DNA of 64,000 nucleotides from Streptomyces spororaveus (GCF_016755875.1 NZ_BNED01000005.1:6477501-6541500), one strand, 5' to 3'; numbered from the stretch's first letter, positions 30,907-38,862 are shown. Numbers and translations: made by a program. The notes: generated by a model from the sequence alone, not told the origin.

Positions 30907-32342
30907 TGCGAAGCAGCGGCAACGGCAACGGTGGCGGCAACAGGAACAGCGGCGGCGGCGGTGGCGGCGGGCGCGGTAACTCCCGCGGCGGCTCCTCCAG
31001 CGGCGGCGGTGGCTACCGCGGGAGCGGCTCCGGCGGTGGCAGCGGCTCCGGCGGCTCCCGCGGCGGCAGCTCCGGCGGCGGCTACCGGGGTGGCAGCTCC
31101 GGCGGCTCCGGCGGCTCCCGCGGGGGCAGCTCCGGCGGCGGCTACCAGGGCGGCGGCTCCCGCGGGGGCAGCGCCGGCGGCGGCTACCAGGGCGGCGGCT
31201 CCCGCGGCGGCAGCTCCGGCGGCGGCTACCAGGGCGGCGGCTCCCGCGGCGGCAGCTCCGGCGGCTACCAGGGCGGCTCCGACTCGCGCGACCGCGACCA
31301 GCCGGCCCCCCGCATCCGCAACCCGCGTCCCGAGGAGCGCCGCTACGACGTAGGCCCCGAGGGCGAGCGCAGCGGACGCAGCGGCCCCAAGGCGGGCGGC
31401 GGCGGTGCCCGCGGCGCGGCGGCGCGCGGTGGCGCCAAGGGCGGTCCCCGTACCTCCAGGACCCCCGGCATCGGCGGCGCCGGCGGCCCGCGCAGCGGTC
31501 CCGGCAGCCGCAGCGGCCAGTCCCGTCCGCGCGAGCTGGACGCGCGCATCGAGGAGCGCGTGCGCGACCGGTACGCCGACAAGCCCGTGGTCAAGACCCC
31601 GAAGACCTTCCCGGGTGCCGAGGAGGAGGGCGAGCGTCTGCAGAAGGTGCTCGCCCGCGCCGGCATGGGTTCGCGCCGCGCCTGCGAGGAGCTCATCGAG
31701 CAGGCCCGCGTCGAGGTCAACGGCGAGATCGTGCTGGAGCAGGGCAAGCGCGTCCTGCCGAAGGACGAGATCAAGGTGGACGGCCTGACCGTCGCCACCC
31801 AGTCGTACCTGTTCTTCGCGCTGAACAAGCCCGCCGGTGTCGTCTCCACCATGGAGGACCCGGACGGCCGCCAGTGCCTCGGCGACTACGTCACCAACCG
31901 TGAGACCCGTCTCTTCCACGTCGGCCGGCTCGACACCGAGACCGAGGGCATCATCCTGCTCACCAACCACGGTGAGCTGGCCCACCGCCTCACGCACCCG
32001 AAGTACGGCGTGCAGAAGACGTACGTGGCCGCGATCACCGGCTCGCTGCCGCGCGACATCGGCAAGCGGCTCAAGGACGGCATCGAGCTGGAGGACGGCT
32101 ACGCCCGCGCCGACAACTTCCGCGTCGTCGACCAGGTCGGCAAGAACTACCTGGTCGAGGTCACCCTCCACGAGGGCCGCAAGCACATCGTCCGCCGCAT
32201 GCTGGCCGAGGCGGGCTTCCCCGTCGACAAGCTCGTCCGGACCTCCTTCGGTCCGATCGAGCTGGGCGACCAGAAGTCCGGCTGGCTGCGCCGCCTGACC
32301 AACACCGAGGTCGGCATGCTGATGCGCGAGGTCGGTCTCTAG
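30906..32342 (+). CDS. RsuA/RluB-family rRNA pseudouridine synthase with Gly-rich N-terminus
   Basis: 478 residues; ATG overlaps the scpB stop (TGATG). Residues 1-~215 are Gly/Ser/Arg low complexity with repeated GGGYQGGGSRGGSS. An S4 RNA-binding domain follows (ERLQKVLARAGMGSRRACEELI), then the catalytic domain with FALNKPAGVVSTMEDP and GRLDTETEGIILLTNHGEL, whose Asp is the nucleophile, and HEGRKHIVRRM. It converts a uridine of ribosomal RNA (large-subunit type by similarity) to pseudouridine. Rv1711 occupies the same place in M. tuberculosis. The RGG-like extension probably adds RNA binding or condensation. Confidence 0.9.
   Translation: MRSSGNGNGGGNRNSGGGGGGGRGNSRGGSSSGGGGYRGSGSGGGSGSGGSRGGSSGGGYRGGSSGGSGGSRGGSSGGGYQGGGSRGGSAGGGYQGGGSRGGSSGGGYQGGGSRGGSSGGYQGGSDSRDRDQPAPRIRNPRPEERRYDVGPEGERSGRSGPKAGGGGARGAAARGGAKGGPRTSRTPGIGGAGGPRSGPGSRSGQSRPRELDARIEERVRDRYADKPVVKTPKTFPGAEEEGERLQKVLARAGMGSRRACEELIEQARVEVNGEIVLEQGKRVLPKDEIKVDGLTVATQSYLFFALNKPAGVVSTMEDPDGRQCLGDYVTNRETRLFHVGRLDTETEGIILLTNHGELAHRLTHPKYGVQKTYVAAITGSLPRDIGKRLKDGIELEDGYARADNFRVVDQVGKNYLVEVTLHEGRKHIVRRMLAEAGFPVDKLVRTSFGPIELGDQKSGWLRRLTNTEVGMLMREVGL
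31054..31280 (+). repeat. 42-bp tandem repeats in the pseudouridine synthase gene
   Basis: In-frame units of about 42 bp encode GSSGGGYQGGGSRG. Three or four copies are near-identical in DNA between about 31120 and 31275, preceded by more degenerate GGSRGGSSGGGYRG units. This is a site where copy number could vary by slippage or recombination. Confidence 0.8.
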
Positions 32343-32380
32343 GACGCAGGCCGGTCGCCGCGCAGGCGGCCGGCCCGATC

Positions 32381-32422
32381 GCAGAAAACCCGCGGTGCCC
32401 CTGGGCGCCGCGGGTTTTCTGC
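32381..32422 (+). terminator. Terminator of the ParA-ScpAB-pseudouridine synthase operon
   Basis: GCAGAAAACCCGCGG (32381-32395) pairs with CCGCGGGTTTTCTGC (32408-32422), with further pairing of GTGCCC and GGGCGC inside, and TTTT near the end of the stem. It ends directly before the pnuC promoter. Confidence 0.88.
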
Positions 32423-32452
32423 TTGTCGGGGACCCCGATCCCTGTTTATAGT
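32423..32452 (+). promoter_or_regulatory. Candidate promoter of the NAD operon
   Basis: TTGTCG (32423-32428) and TATAGT (32447-32452) are separated by 18 bp. The -10 element lies inside the NrtR operator, so a bound repressor would block RNA polymerase. Transcription would start near 32459. Confidence 0.6.
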
Positions 32453-32469
32453 CAGTGTGACCATTAAAC
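32444..32469 (+). promoter_or_regulatory. NrtR-type operator
   Basis: GTTTATAGTCAGTGTGACCATTAAAC contains the imperfect palindrome TAGTCA-GTG-TGACCA (32449-32463) flanked by AT-rich arms. It matches the known NrtR pattern of GTC/GAC half-sites in AT-rich surroundings and stands out against the GC-rich background. The operon it precedes encodes NrtR itself, so autoregulation is expected: ADP-ribose binding releases NrtR. Confidence 0.78.
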
Positions 32470-32487
32470 AGTCCGAGGGGGGTCGTC

Positions 32488-33096
32488 ATGAGCTGGACCA
32501 TGAGCTGGACCGAGGTGCTGGGCTTCGCCACCGGCGCCCTGTGCGTCTGGCTGGTCGCCCGGCAGCACGTGGCCAACTGGCCGATCGGGATCGCCAACAA
32601 CGTCTTCTTCATCGTGCTCTTCGCCCAGGCCGGCCTCTACGCCGACGCCGGGCTCCAGATCGTCTTCATCGCCCTCGCCGCCTACGGCTGGTGGTCCTGG
32701 ACCCACGGGGGTGGACCAGGATCCGCCGAGGCCCTGCCGGTGCGCCGCACCACGCGCACCGAATGGACCGCGCTCGCGGCGGCGGGGGCGGTGGGGGTGC
32801 TCGTCCTCACCCTGCTGCTGAGCCGGGCCACCGACTCCACCGTCCCCTTCTGGGACGCGCTCACCACCGGGCTCTCGCTCGTCGCCACGTACGGGCAGTG
32901 CCGCAAGCTCGTCGAGTCCTGGTGGCTGTGGATCGCCGCCGACCTGATCTACATCCCGCTCTACGCGTACAAGGGCCTCTACCTGACCTCCGCGCTCTAC
33001 GCGGGCTTCCTCGCCCTGTGCGTGGTCGGACTCCTCGGCTGGCGGCGCACGCTGCCCGCCCGGGACGCCCGTACGGCGGCGGAGGCGACGGCATGA
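32488..33096 (+). CDS. pnuC: PnuC-type nicotinamide riboside transporter
   Basis: 202 residues; GAGGGGGG 6 nt before ATG. There are about seven hydrophobic segments and the family motifs NWPIGIANNVFFIVLFAQAGLYADAGLQ and the C-terminal WWLWIAADLIYIPLYAYKGLYLTSALYAGF. PnuC facilitates entry of nicotinamide riboside, which is trapped by phosphorylation. The next gene encodes the expected kinase/adenylyltransferase, overlapping by 4 bp. This is the first gene of the NrtR-controlled operon. Confidence 0.92.
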   Translation: MSWTMSWTEVLGFATGALCVWLVARQHVANWPIGIANNVFFIVLFAQAGLYADAGLQIVFIALAAYGWWSWTHGGGPGSAEALPVRRTTRTEWTALAAAGAVGVLVLTLLLSRATDSTVPFWDALTTGLSLVATYGQCRKLVESWWLWIAADLIYIPLYAYKGLYLTSALYAGFLALCVVGLLGWRRTLPARDARTAAEATA

Positions 33097-34172
33097 GGCG
33101 CCACGGCCACGGCCTGGTCCTCGGCAAGTTCTACCCGCCGCACGCCGGGCACCACCACCTCGTCCGCACCGCCCAGGACCAGTGCGAGCGGCTGACCGTG
33201 CTGGTGTGCGCGGCCTCCGTGGAATCGGTGCCGCTCGCCGACCGGGTCGCCTGGATGCGCGAGGCGCACCCCGGGGCCGAGGTCGTCGGCGCGGTCGACG
33301 ACATCCCCGTCGACCTGCACGACCCGGACATCTGGGAGGCCCACATGGCCGTCTTCCGCGGCGCGGTCCCCGGGAGGGTGGACGCCGTGTTCACCTCGGA
33401 GGAGTACGGGAGCGAGCTCGCCCGGCGGTTCGGCGCCGAAGAGGTCCTGGTGGACCGGGAGCGGACGCTGTTCCCCGTTTCCGGGACGGCGGTGCGCCGG
33501 GACCCGGCCGGCTCCTGGGAGTTCCTCGGACCGGCCGTCCGGGCCGCCCTCACCCGGCGGGTCGTCGTCCTCGGCGCCGAGTCCACCGGGACCACCACCC
33601 TGTCGCGGGCCCTCGCGGACCACTACCGCCGCCGCGGCGGCGTATGGGCCAAGACGGGCTGGGTCGCCGAGTACGGGCGCCGGTACAGCGAGGAGAAGCT
33701 GGCGGCCGCCCGCGCCGCCGCCCCGGCGGCCTCCTGGGCGGACGTGTCCTTCACCTCGCAGGAGTTCCCGCTCATCGCCCGCCACCAGGACGCGGACGAG
33801 GAGCACGCCGCCCGGCTCGGCTCCCCGGTGCTGTTCTGCGACACCGACTCCTTCGCGACCGGGATCTGGCACGAGCGGTACATGGGCGGCCGCAACGAGG
33901 AGGTCGAGCGGATCGCCGACCTCACCCGGCGGGACCTGTACCTGCTCACCGACCACACCGACGTGCCCTTCGAGGACGACGGACTGCGGGACGGGGAGCA
34001 CCTGCGGCCCTGGATGACCGAGCGGTTCCGGGCGGAACTGGAGCGCACCGGAAGGCGTTTCCTCGTCGTACGCGGGGACCGGGCCGCCCGGCTGGAGGAG
34101 GCCGTCCGAGCCGTGGACGGAGTGCTGGCCGAGGGCTGGCACTTCACCGACCCCCTCCCGGAGAACCGATGA
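33093..34172 (+). CDS. nadR: NadR-like NMN adenylyltransferase / ribosylnicotinamide kinase
   Basis: 359 residues; ATG overlaps the pnuC stop. The N-terminal nucleotidyltransferase domain has GKFYPPHAGHHHLVRTA, the HxGH motif. The C-terminal kinase-like domain begins VVVLGAESTGTTTLSRALA, with WVAEYGRRY and CDTDSFATGIW following, as in the NadR kinase. The P-loop lacks the usual Lys (GTT instead of GKS/T). There is no N-terminal HTH, unlike the enterobacterial NadR. Together with PnuC it would turn nicotinamide riboside into NAD through NMN. Confidence 0.88.
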   Translation: MRRHGHGLVLGKFYPPHAGHHHLVRTAQDQCERLTVLVCAASVESVPLADRVAWMREAHPGAEVVGAVDDIPVDLHDPDIWEAHMAVFRGAVPGRVDAVFTSEEYGSELARRFGAEEVLVDRERTLFPVSGTAVRRDPAGSWEFLGPAVRAALTRRVVVLGAESTGTTTLSRALADHYRRRGGVWAKTGWVAEYGRRYSEEKLAAARAAAPAASWADVSFTSQEFPLIARHQDADEEHAARLGSPVLFCDTDSFATGIWHERYMGGRNEEVERIADLTRRDLYLLTDHTDVPFEDDGLRDGEHLRPWMTERFRAELERTGRRFLVVRGDRAARLEEAVRAVDGVLAEGWHFTDPLPENR

Positions 34173-34897
34173 CCGCCGGCTATGACCCGCACGCCTTCGA
34201 GCCGTTCGCGGTGACCGTCGACCTGGCGGTGTTCACCGTCCGCGCCGGCGCCCTGCACGTCCTGCTGATCCGGCGCGGCCAGGAACCGTACACCGGCGCC
34301 TGGGCGCTGCCCGGCGGGTTCGTCCTGCCGCGGGAGTCCGCCGAGACCGCCGCCCGGCGCGAACTCGCCGAGGAGACCGGCCTGCCGGAGGAACTCGTCG
34401 CCGCGCTCCACCTGGAGCAGCTGCGCACGTACAGCGAACCGGACCGCGACCCCCGGATGCGGGTGGTCTCGGTGGCCTTCACCGCCCTCGTACCGGACCT
34501 GCCGGAGCCGGCGGCCGAGGGCGGCGGGGACGCGGCGCACGCCCGCTGGCTCGCCGTGCACGACGTCTCGGAGCTCGCCTTCGACCACGCGGTGATCCTG
34601 GCGGACGCTCGCGAGCGGATCGGCTCCAAGCTGGAGTACACCTGCCTCGCCACCGGCTTCTGCCCGCCCGAGTTCACCCTCGGGGAGCTGCAGTCCGTCT
34701 ACGAGACCGTCTGGAACACCAGCCTCGACCGCCCCAACTTCCGCCGCAAGGTCCTGGCGACACCCGGCTTCGTCGAGGCCGTGCCGGGCGCCGCCCGGCT
34801 GACCGGCGGCCGCGGCAAACCGGCCGCCCTCTACCGGCCCGGTCCGGCGACCACCCTCCACCCACCCCTGCTGCGACCGGAAGGATCCACCCGATGA
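34169..34897 (+). CDS. nrtR: NrtR, Nudix-related transcriptional repressor of NAD metabolism
   Basis: 242 residues; ATGA overlap with the upstream gene. The N-terminal Nudix-like domain has GAWALPGGFVLPRESAETAARRELAEETGL. The C-terminal winged helix is EFTLGELQSVYETVWNTSLDRPNFRRKVL, the signature of NrtR regulators. The Nudix box retains the REL-EE core, but NrtR proteins generally sense rather than hydrolyse ADP-ribose. The upstream operator-like palindrome at 32444 and the NAD genes around it support the call. Confidence 0.9.
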   Translation: MTAGYDPHAFEPFAVTVDLAVFTVRAGALHVLLIRRGQEPYTGAWALPGGFVLPRESAETAARRELAEETGLPEELVAALHLEQLRTYSEPDRDPRMRVVSVAFTALVPDLPEPAAEGGGDAAHARWLAVHDVSELAFDHAVILADARERIGSKLEYTCLATGFCPPEFTLGELQSVYETVWNTSLDRPNFRRKVLATPGFVEAVPGAARLTGGRGKPAALYRPGPATTLHPPLLRPEGSTR

Positions 34898-35907
34898 CGA
34901 CCAAGCGAGCCGCGACGGGCGCCATGATCGGCCTGGCCCTGGGTGATGCCCTCGGCTTCCCGACCGAGTTCAACGACGTGCCCTCGATCCTGGCCAAGAC
35001 GGGGCCCTGGCGCGAGATGGGCCTCCCGCGCCCGGCGATCGTCACGGACGACACCCAGATGACCCTCGCCCTGGCCCGCGGCATCCGTACGGCGGCCGAG
35101 CGCGGCCCGGTGGGCCCGCTGCGCCTGACCCGGCCGGTCCGCGAGGAGTTCGTCGACTGGTACCACTCCCCGGAGAACAACCGGGCCCCGGGCCGCACCT
35201 GCATGACGGCCTGCCAGCTGCTGGACACCCCGGACCGGGACTGGCGCGACGCCAGCCAGATCGGCTCCAAGGGCTGCGGCGCCAACATGCGCGTGGTCCC
35301 GGTCGGGCTGGTGCCGGACTGGACCGAGGAGGAGCGGGCCGGCGCCGCGCAGCTCCAGTCGGCCCTCACCCACGGGCACCCCACGGCGCTCGCCGCCTCC
35401 GACCTGACCGCGCGGGCGGTGTACCTGCTGGCCGAGGGCACCGAGGTGACGGGGCTCGTCGGACGGCTGCGCTCGTACGCCCTGGAGAACCGCACCCGCT
35501 ACCACGAGCGCTGGCTCGGCGACCTGTGGACGCGGACCGCGTCCGACGCCTCCCCGGAGTCCTTCATCGCCCGCGGCTGGGACGAGTGCCTGGCGGTCCT
35601 GGACCGGCTGGCCGCCGCCCTGCGGTCCCCCTCCCCGGAGACCGACCCCTGCCTGGCCACGGGCGACGGCTGGATCGCGGAGGAAGCCCTCGCCACCGCC
35701 CTGCACTGCTTCCTGCTCTTCCCCGACGAGCCGCTCGCCGCGCTGCGCCGGGCCGCCTGCACGCGCGGCGACTCCGACTCCATCGCCTGCCTCGCCGGCG
35801 CCTTCGCCGGAGCCCACCTCGGCGCGGACGTCTGGCCCCGCGAGTGGGAGGGCCGCATCGAGTACCGGGACGAACTCCTGGCCTTCGGCACCCTCTGGGA
35901 TGCTTGA
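34894..35907 (+). CDS. ADP-ribosylglycohydrolase (DraG-like)
   Basis: 337 residues; ATGA overlap with nrtR. The DraG motifs GAMIGLALGDALGFPTEF, VTDDTQMTLALARGI (first set of Mg ligands) and RGDSDSIACLAGAFAGA (second set) are all present, so the enzyme is likely active. DraG-type enzymes remove ADP-ribose from Arg residues, other protein sites, DNA or small molecules. Here it would release ADP-ribose, the ligand of NrtR, so it could link ADP-ribosylation turnover with NAD supply. Confidence 0.9.
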   Translation: MTTKRAATGAMIGLALGDALGFPTEFNDVPSILAKTGPWREMGLPRPAIVTDDTQMTLALARGIRTAAERGPVGPLRLTRPVREEFVDWYHSPENNRAPGRTCMTACQLLDTPDRDWRDASQIGSKGCGANMRVVPVGLVPDWTEEERAGAAQLQSALTHGHPTALAASDLTARAVYLLAEGTEVTGLVGRLRSYALENRTRYHERWLGDLWTRTASDASPESFIARGWDECLAVLDRLAAALRSPSPETDPCLATGDGWIAEEALATALHCFLLFPDEPLAALRRAACTRGDSDSIACLAGAFAGAHLGADVWPREWEGRIEYRDELLAFGTLWDA

Positions 35908-35910
35908 TCC

Positions 35911-36669
35911 ATGCTGGACGCACTGAGTCTCGACCTGACCCCCGTCGTGGCGGAGCAGCCCGACCCGCTGCTCTTCGCCACGGTCTCCGGCGCGCACCTG
36001 TACGGCTTCCCGTCCCGGGACTCCGACATCGACCTGCGCGGCGCCCACCTGCTCCCGGCGCAAGACCTGCTGGGCCTGCGCGATCCGGAGGAGACCCGGA
36101 GCCGCATGTGGGACCGGGACGACGTGGAGATGGACCTCGTCACGCACGACCTGCGCAAGTTCGTCCGCCTGATGCTGAACCGCAACGGCTACGTCCTGGA
36201 GCAGCTGCTCTCCCCGCTCGTGGTCCACACGACGGCGGCGCACGAGGAACTGATCGCGCTGGCCCCCGGCGTGCTGACCTCCCACCACGCCCACCACTAC
36301 CGGGGGTTCGCGGGCACCCAGTGGCGGCTCTTCGAGAAGAGCGCCGAACTGAAACCGCTGCTCTACGCGTTCCGGGCGCTGCTCACCGGCATCTACCTCA
36401 TGCGGTCGGGCGAGGTGCAGGCGCACCTGCCGACCCTGCTGGCCGAGGTCCCGGAGGCGCCCCCGTACCTCGCCGCCCTGATCGAGGCCAAGGTGGCCGC
36501 CGAGCACGGGGGCTACGCGGGCCCGCCGCTCGACGGAGTGCGCGCGGAGATCGAGGCGCTGCACGCGGTGCTGGACGCGGCGCAGGCCGTGTCCGCGCTG
36601 CCCGAGCAGGGGTCGGCGTACGACGCGCTCGACGAGTTCGTCGTACGGCGGCGGACGCAGCGCGACTGA
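35911..36669 (+). CDS. Predicted nucleotidyltransferase (COG3541/YcgL-like), copy 1
   Basis: 252 residues; starts 3 nt after the DraG stop. The Pol-beta-type signature is SGAHLYGFPSRDSDIDLRG (residues ~28-46), where two Asp residues bind metal, with a further acidic motif DVEMDLVTHDL. The C-terminal half is helical. The transferred nucleotide and target (tRNA, protein or small molecule) are unknown. Operon context with NAD and ADP-ribose genes suggests a linked function, perhaps in RNA end repair or stress signalling, but this is inference. Confidence 0.8.
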   Translation: MLDALSLDLTPVVAEQPDPLLFATVSGAHLYGFPSRDSDIDLRGAHLLPAQDLLGLRDPEETRSRMWDRDDVEMDLVTHDLRKFVRLMLNRNGYVLEQLLSPLVVHTTAAHEELIALAPGVLTSHHAHHYRGFAGTQWRLFEKSAELKPLLYAFRALLTGIYLMRSGEVQAHLPTLLAEVPEAPPYLAALIEAKVAAEHGGYAGPPLDGVRAEIEALHAVLDAAQAVSALPEQGSAYDALDEFVVRRRTQRD

Positions 36670-36685
36670 CGCAGCGCGACTGGCG

Positions 36686-37366
36686 CTACGCGGCTGACGC
36701 GCGCCGGGTGCGGACCAGGAAGTCCTGCACCCGGGCCAGGTCCGGCTCCGCGGGCAGCACGGTGGAGGACAGGGCCGACTCCGTCTCCTCCTGGAGGCGG
36801 GCCATCCAGGCGTCGGCCTCCTCCCAGGTCAGCTCGCCCCGGCGGACCGCGAGCAGGCGGTCGCGGTGCGGGCCGGCGTCGATGGTCAGCCGGCCGGAGC
36901 GCAGCAGGTCACGGCAGGACAGCAGCAGGCGCAGCAGGTGCATGGCGTGCTTCCAGCGCGGGGCCCCGTGGACGCGGACGTCCGCGAGGAGTTTGCCGCG
37001 CTGGGAGGCGGCGTACCGGCTGAAGCTGGTGTGGGCCCGGCGGGAGAGGAAGGCCCCGCGGAGGGAGAGCAGTTCCTCGCCGACCGGGGTGACCACTTCC
37101 ACCAGCGGGGAGTGCAGGCACTCCAGGATGTTCGGGTTGGCCCGCAGGGCGAGTTCGCAGAAGCGCTCCAGCTCCCAGGAGAACTCCTCGTCCCGCGGGC
37201 CCTCCACGTGCGTGGGGGGTTTCCCGAACCGCCAGAACAGCGGCGTCGGGGCGAGGTAGACACCGCGCAGGTCGGTGTCGCTCGCCTCCGTCGCCAGTCC
37301 GAACGCCCGGGAGCCCATCACGCACCGGTAGACCGTGTGGTCCCGTACCAGCGTCAGATCGTCCAT
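36686..37366 (-). CDS. Predicted nucleotidyltransferase (COG3541/YcgL-like), copy 2, convergent
   Basis: 226 residues, reading toward copy 1 with 16 bp between stops. Signature MGSRAFGLATEASDTDLRG gives the GS...SDxDLRG pattern shared with copy 1. It continues FWRFGKPPTHVE and SWELERFCELALRANPNILECL, typical of this family. The two copies align over the catalytic region but differ elsewhere, so they are diverged paralogues rather than a recent duplication. Confidence 0.8.
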   Translation of the reverse strand: MDDLTLVRDHTVYRCVMGSRAFGLATEASDTDLRGVYLAPTPLFWRFGKPPTHVEGPRDEEFSWELERFCELALRANPNILECLHSPLVEVVTPVGEELLSLRGAFLSRRAHTSFSRYAASQRGKLLADVRVHGAPRWKHAMHLLRLLLSCRDLLRSGRLTIDAGPHRDRLLAVRRGELTWEEADAWMARLQEETESALSSTVLPAEPDLARVQDFLVRTRRASAA

Positions 37367-37394
37367 CCGGGGAGCGTAGGCGTCTGACCTGCCG

Positions 37395-37871
37395 CTATGC
37401 CAGCGAGATATTGCCGTCCGCCGCGACCTTGATCTTCTTCTCCGCCAGCCCCTTGGTGGCGGGCCCCTTGGTCACCGCGCCATCGGCGATCGCGAACTTG
37501 CTGTTGTGGCACGGGCAGTCGATGCTTCCGTCCTCCACCTTGTTGACCAGGCAGCCCTGGTGGGGGCAGACCGCCGTGAAGCATTTGAAGGTGCCGGCCT
37601 TGGGCTGGGTGACCACGACCTTCTCCTCCTTGAAGACCTTTCCGCCGCCCACCGGGACGTCCGCCTTCTTGGTGAGGGCCTTGCCGGCCGCTCCCGCGTC
37701 GGGGGTGGCGGGGGCGGCCGGGGCGGCGGGCTCGACGGCCGCGCCGTTCGGTTCCCCCGGCGAGGCCTTCTCGCCGCTGCCACCGCCGCAGGCGGTGATC
37801 GCGCCGCCGGCCAGGGTGGCCGCGCCGATCGTCAGTACCGTGCGCCGGGCGGTGTGCGTGAGGTCGCTCAT
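37395..37871 (-). CDS. Exported Rieske [2Fe-2S] protein
   Basis: 158 residues. The N-terminus HTARRTVLTIGAATLAGGAITAC has a twin-arginine pair, a hydrophobic core and a lipobox ending at Cys, so Tat export and lipid anchoring are likely. A Pro/Ala linker (~45-70) leads to the Rieske domain, with CPHQGC and CPCHNSKF supplying the two Cys and two His cluster ligands. Length and context differ from the QcrA subunit of the bc1 complex. It is probably an electron-transfer protein on the outer face of the membrane; partner unknown. Confidence 0.88.
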   Translation of the reverse strand: MSDLTHTARRTVLTIGAATLAGGAITACGGGSGEKASPGEPNGAAVEPAAPAAPATPDAGAAGKALTKKADVPVGGGKVFKEEKVVVTQPKAGTFKCFTAVCPHQGCLVNKVEDGSIDCPCHNSKFAIADGAVTKGPATKGLAEKKIKVAADGNISLA

Positions 37872-37951
37872 GAGTCTCTCCTCGCTTCGTGGCCGGATGG
37901 CGTCAGCATCCTGGCCTGCGGCGGGCCTCGGGTGAAGCCTGCCGCGCCGGT

Positions 37952-38293
37952 TCATCGGCCCGGTTCCCATGGGGCCAGTGAGGCAGGGCTGCCGGGTGTG
38001 CGTACGACCTCCCACACGTGGATCACGGCCTCCCGGTTCAGCGGGCCGTGAACATGCGGGTACCGCCCGCCGGAATCACTCTCCCGGCGGACCTCGGCGG
38101 TCAGCACGTCCTCGTCGAGCTCCACCGCGAGCAGGATCCCCGGTACCGCCCGGTAATGCGCGTCGACGATCGCCAGAGCAGTGGGGCGGTCCGCCGAACA
38201 GTGGACGAACCCCTCGGCCTCCAGCGAGGGCGGGGCGTACGGGAGCTCGGGCGCGGCGGTCCAGTCGGTGAGCGGGACGATGTGGAAGATCAT
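37952..38293 (-). CDS. DUF952 family protein
   Basis: 113 residues beginning MIFHIVPLTDWTAAPELPYAPPSL. The family features are EGFVHCSADRPTALAIVDAHY, LLAVELDEDVLTAEVRRES and YPHVHGPLNREAVI, which resemble an ART-like fold. No biochemical function is established; DUF952 has been grouped with ADP-ribosyltransferase folds, so nearness to the NAD module is notable. It is divergent from the YidB gene. Confidence 0.82.
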   Translation of the reverse strand: MIFHIVPLTDWTAAPELPYAPPSLEAEGFVHCSADRPTALAIVDAHYRAVPGILLAVELDEDVLTAEVRRESDSGGRYPHVHGPLNREAVIHVWEVVRTPGSPASLAPWEPGR

Positions 38294-38430
38294 GCGGATC
38301 GTTCTACCGCAGAGGACGCGGACGTGTGCGCCAGGTGGCGGCACAGGTGGGTATGGGTGACATTGTCCGTGTCTCGAAGCCGGGTACGCCGCCCTCCGCG
38401 CGGCCCGGTCCCTCTTCGAAAGGCATGACG

Positions 38431-38862
38431 ATGGCGGGTAACGACCTCGGCTCCCTTCTCGGCGGCCTCCTGGGCGGGAGCGGCGGGCAGGGCGGGAGCG
38501 GCGGTGGCGGCAACATCCTCGGCGCGCTGCTCGGCGCCCTCACGGGCGGGGCCGGCGGTTCCCAGGCCGGCGGCGGAAACCCGCTCGGCGGGCTGCTGGA
38601 CATGCTGACCAAGTCGGGGCTGGCCGACCAGGCCCAGTCCTGGATCGGCACCGGTGACAACCAGTCGGTCAGCGGTGCCCAGATCGCCGAGGCGCTGCCC
38701 GACGAGGCCCTGCAGAAGGCGGCCGCGCAGGCCGGCGTCAGCCCGGAGGAGGCCGCCGACCAGATCGCCCGGGCACTGCCGGCGGCCGTCGACAGGCTGA
38801 GCCCGGAAGGGCAGCTTCCGTCCGGTTCGCTGGAGGACATCATCCGGGCACAGAAGTTCTGA
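38431..38862 (+). CDS. YidB/DUF937-type protein
   Basis: 143 residues from ATG 38431, with GAAAGG 7 nt upstream; ATG 38425 is too close to that site. The N-terminal half is Gly-rich (LGSLLGGLLGGSGGQ, NILGALLGALTGG). The C-terminal part TKSGLADQAQSWIGTGDNQSVSGAQIAEAL and AGVSPEEAADQIARALPAAVDRLSPEGQLP is the conserved YidB domain. Function is unknown. A strong hairpin ends it 16 nt past the stop. Confidence 0.82.
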   Translation: MAGNDLGSLLGGLLGGSGGQGGSGGGGNILGALLGALTGGAGGSQAGGGNPLGGLLDMLTKSGLADQAQSWIGTGDNQSVSGAQIAEALPDEALQKAAAQAGVSPEEAADQIARALPAAVDRLSPEGQLPSGSLEDIIRAQKF

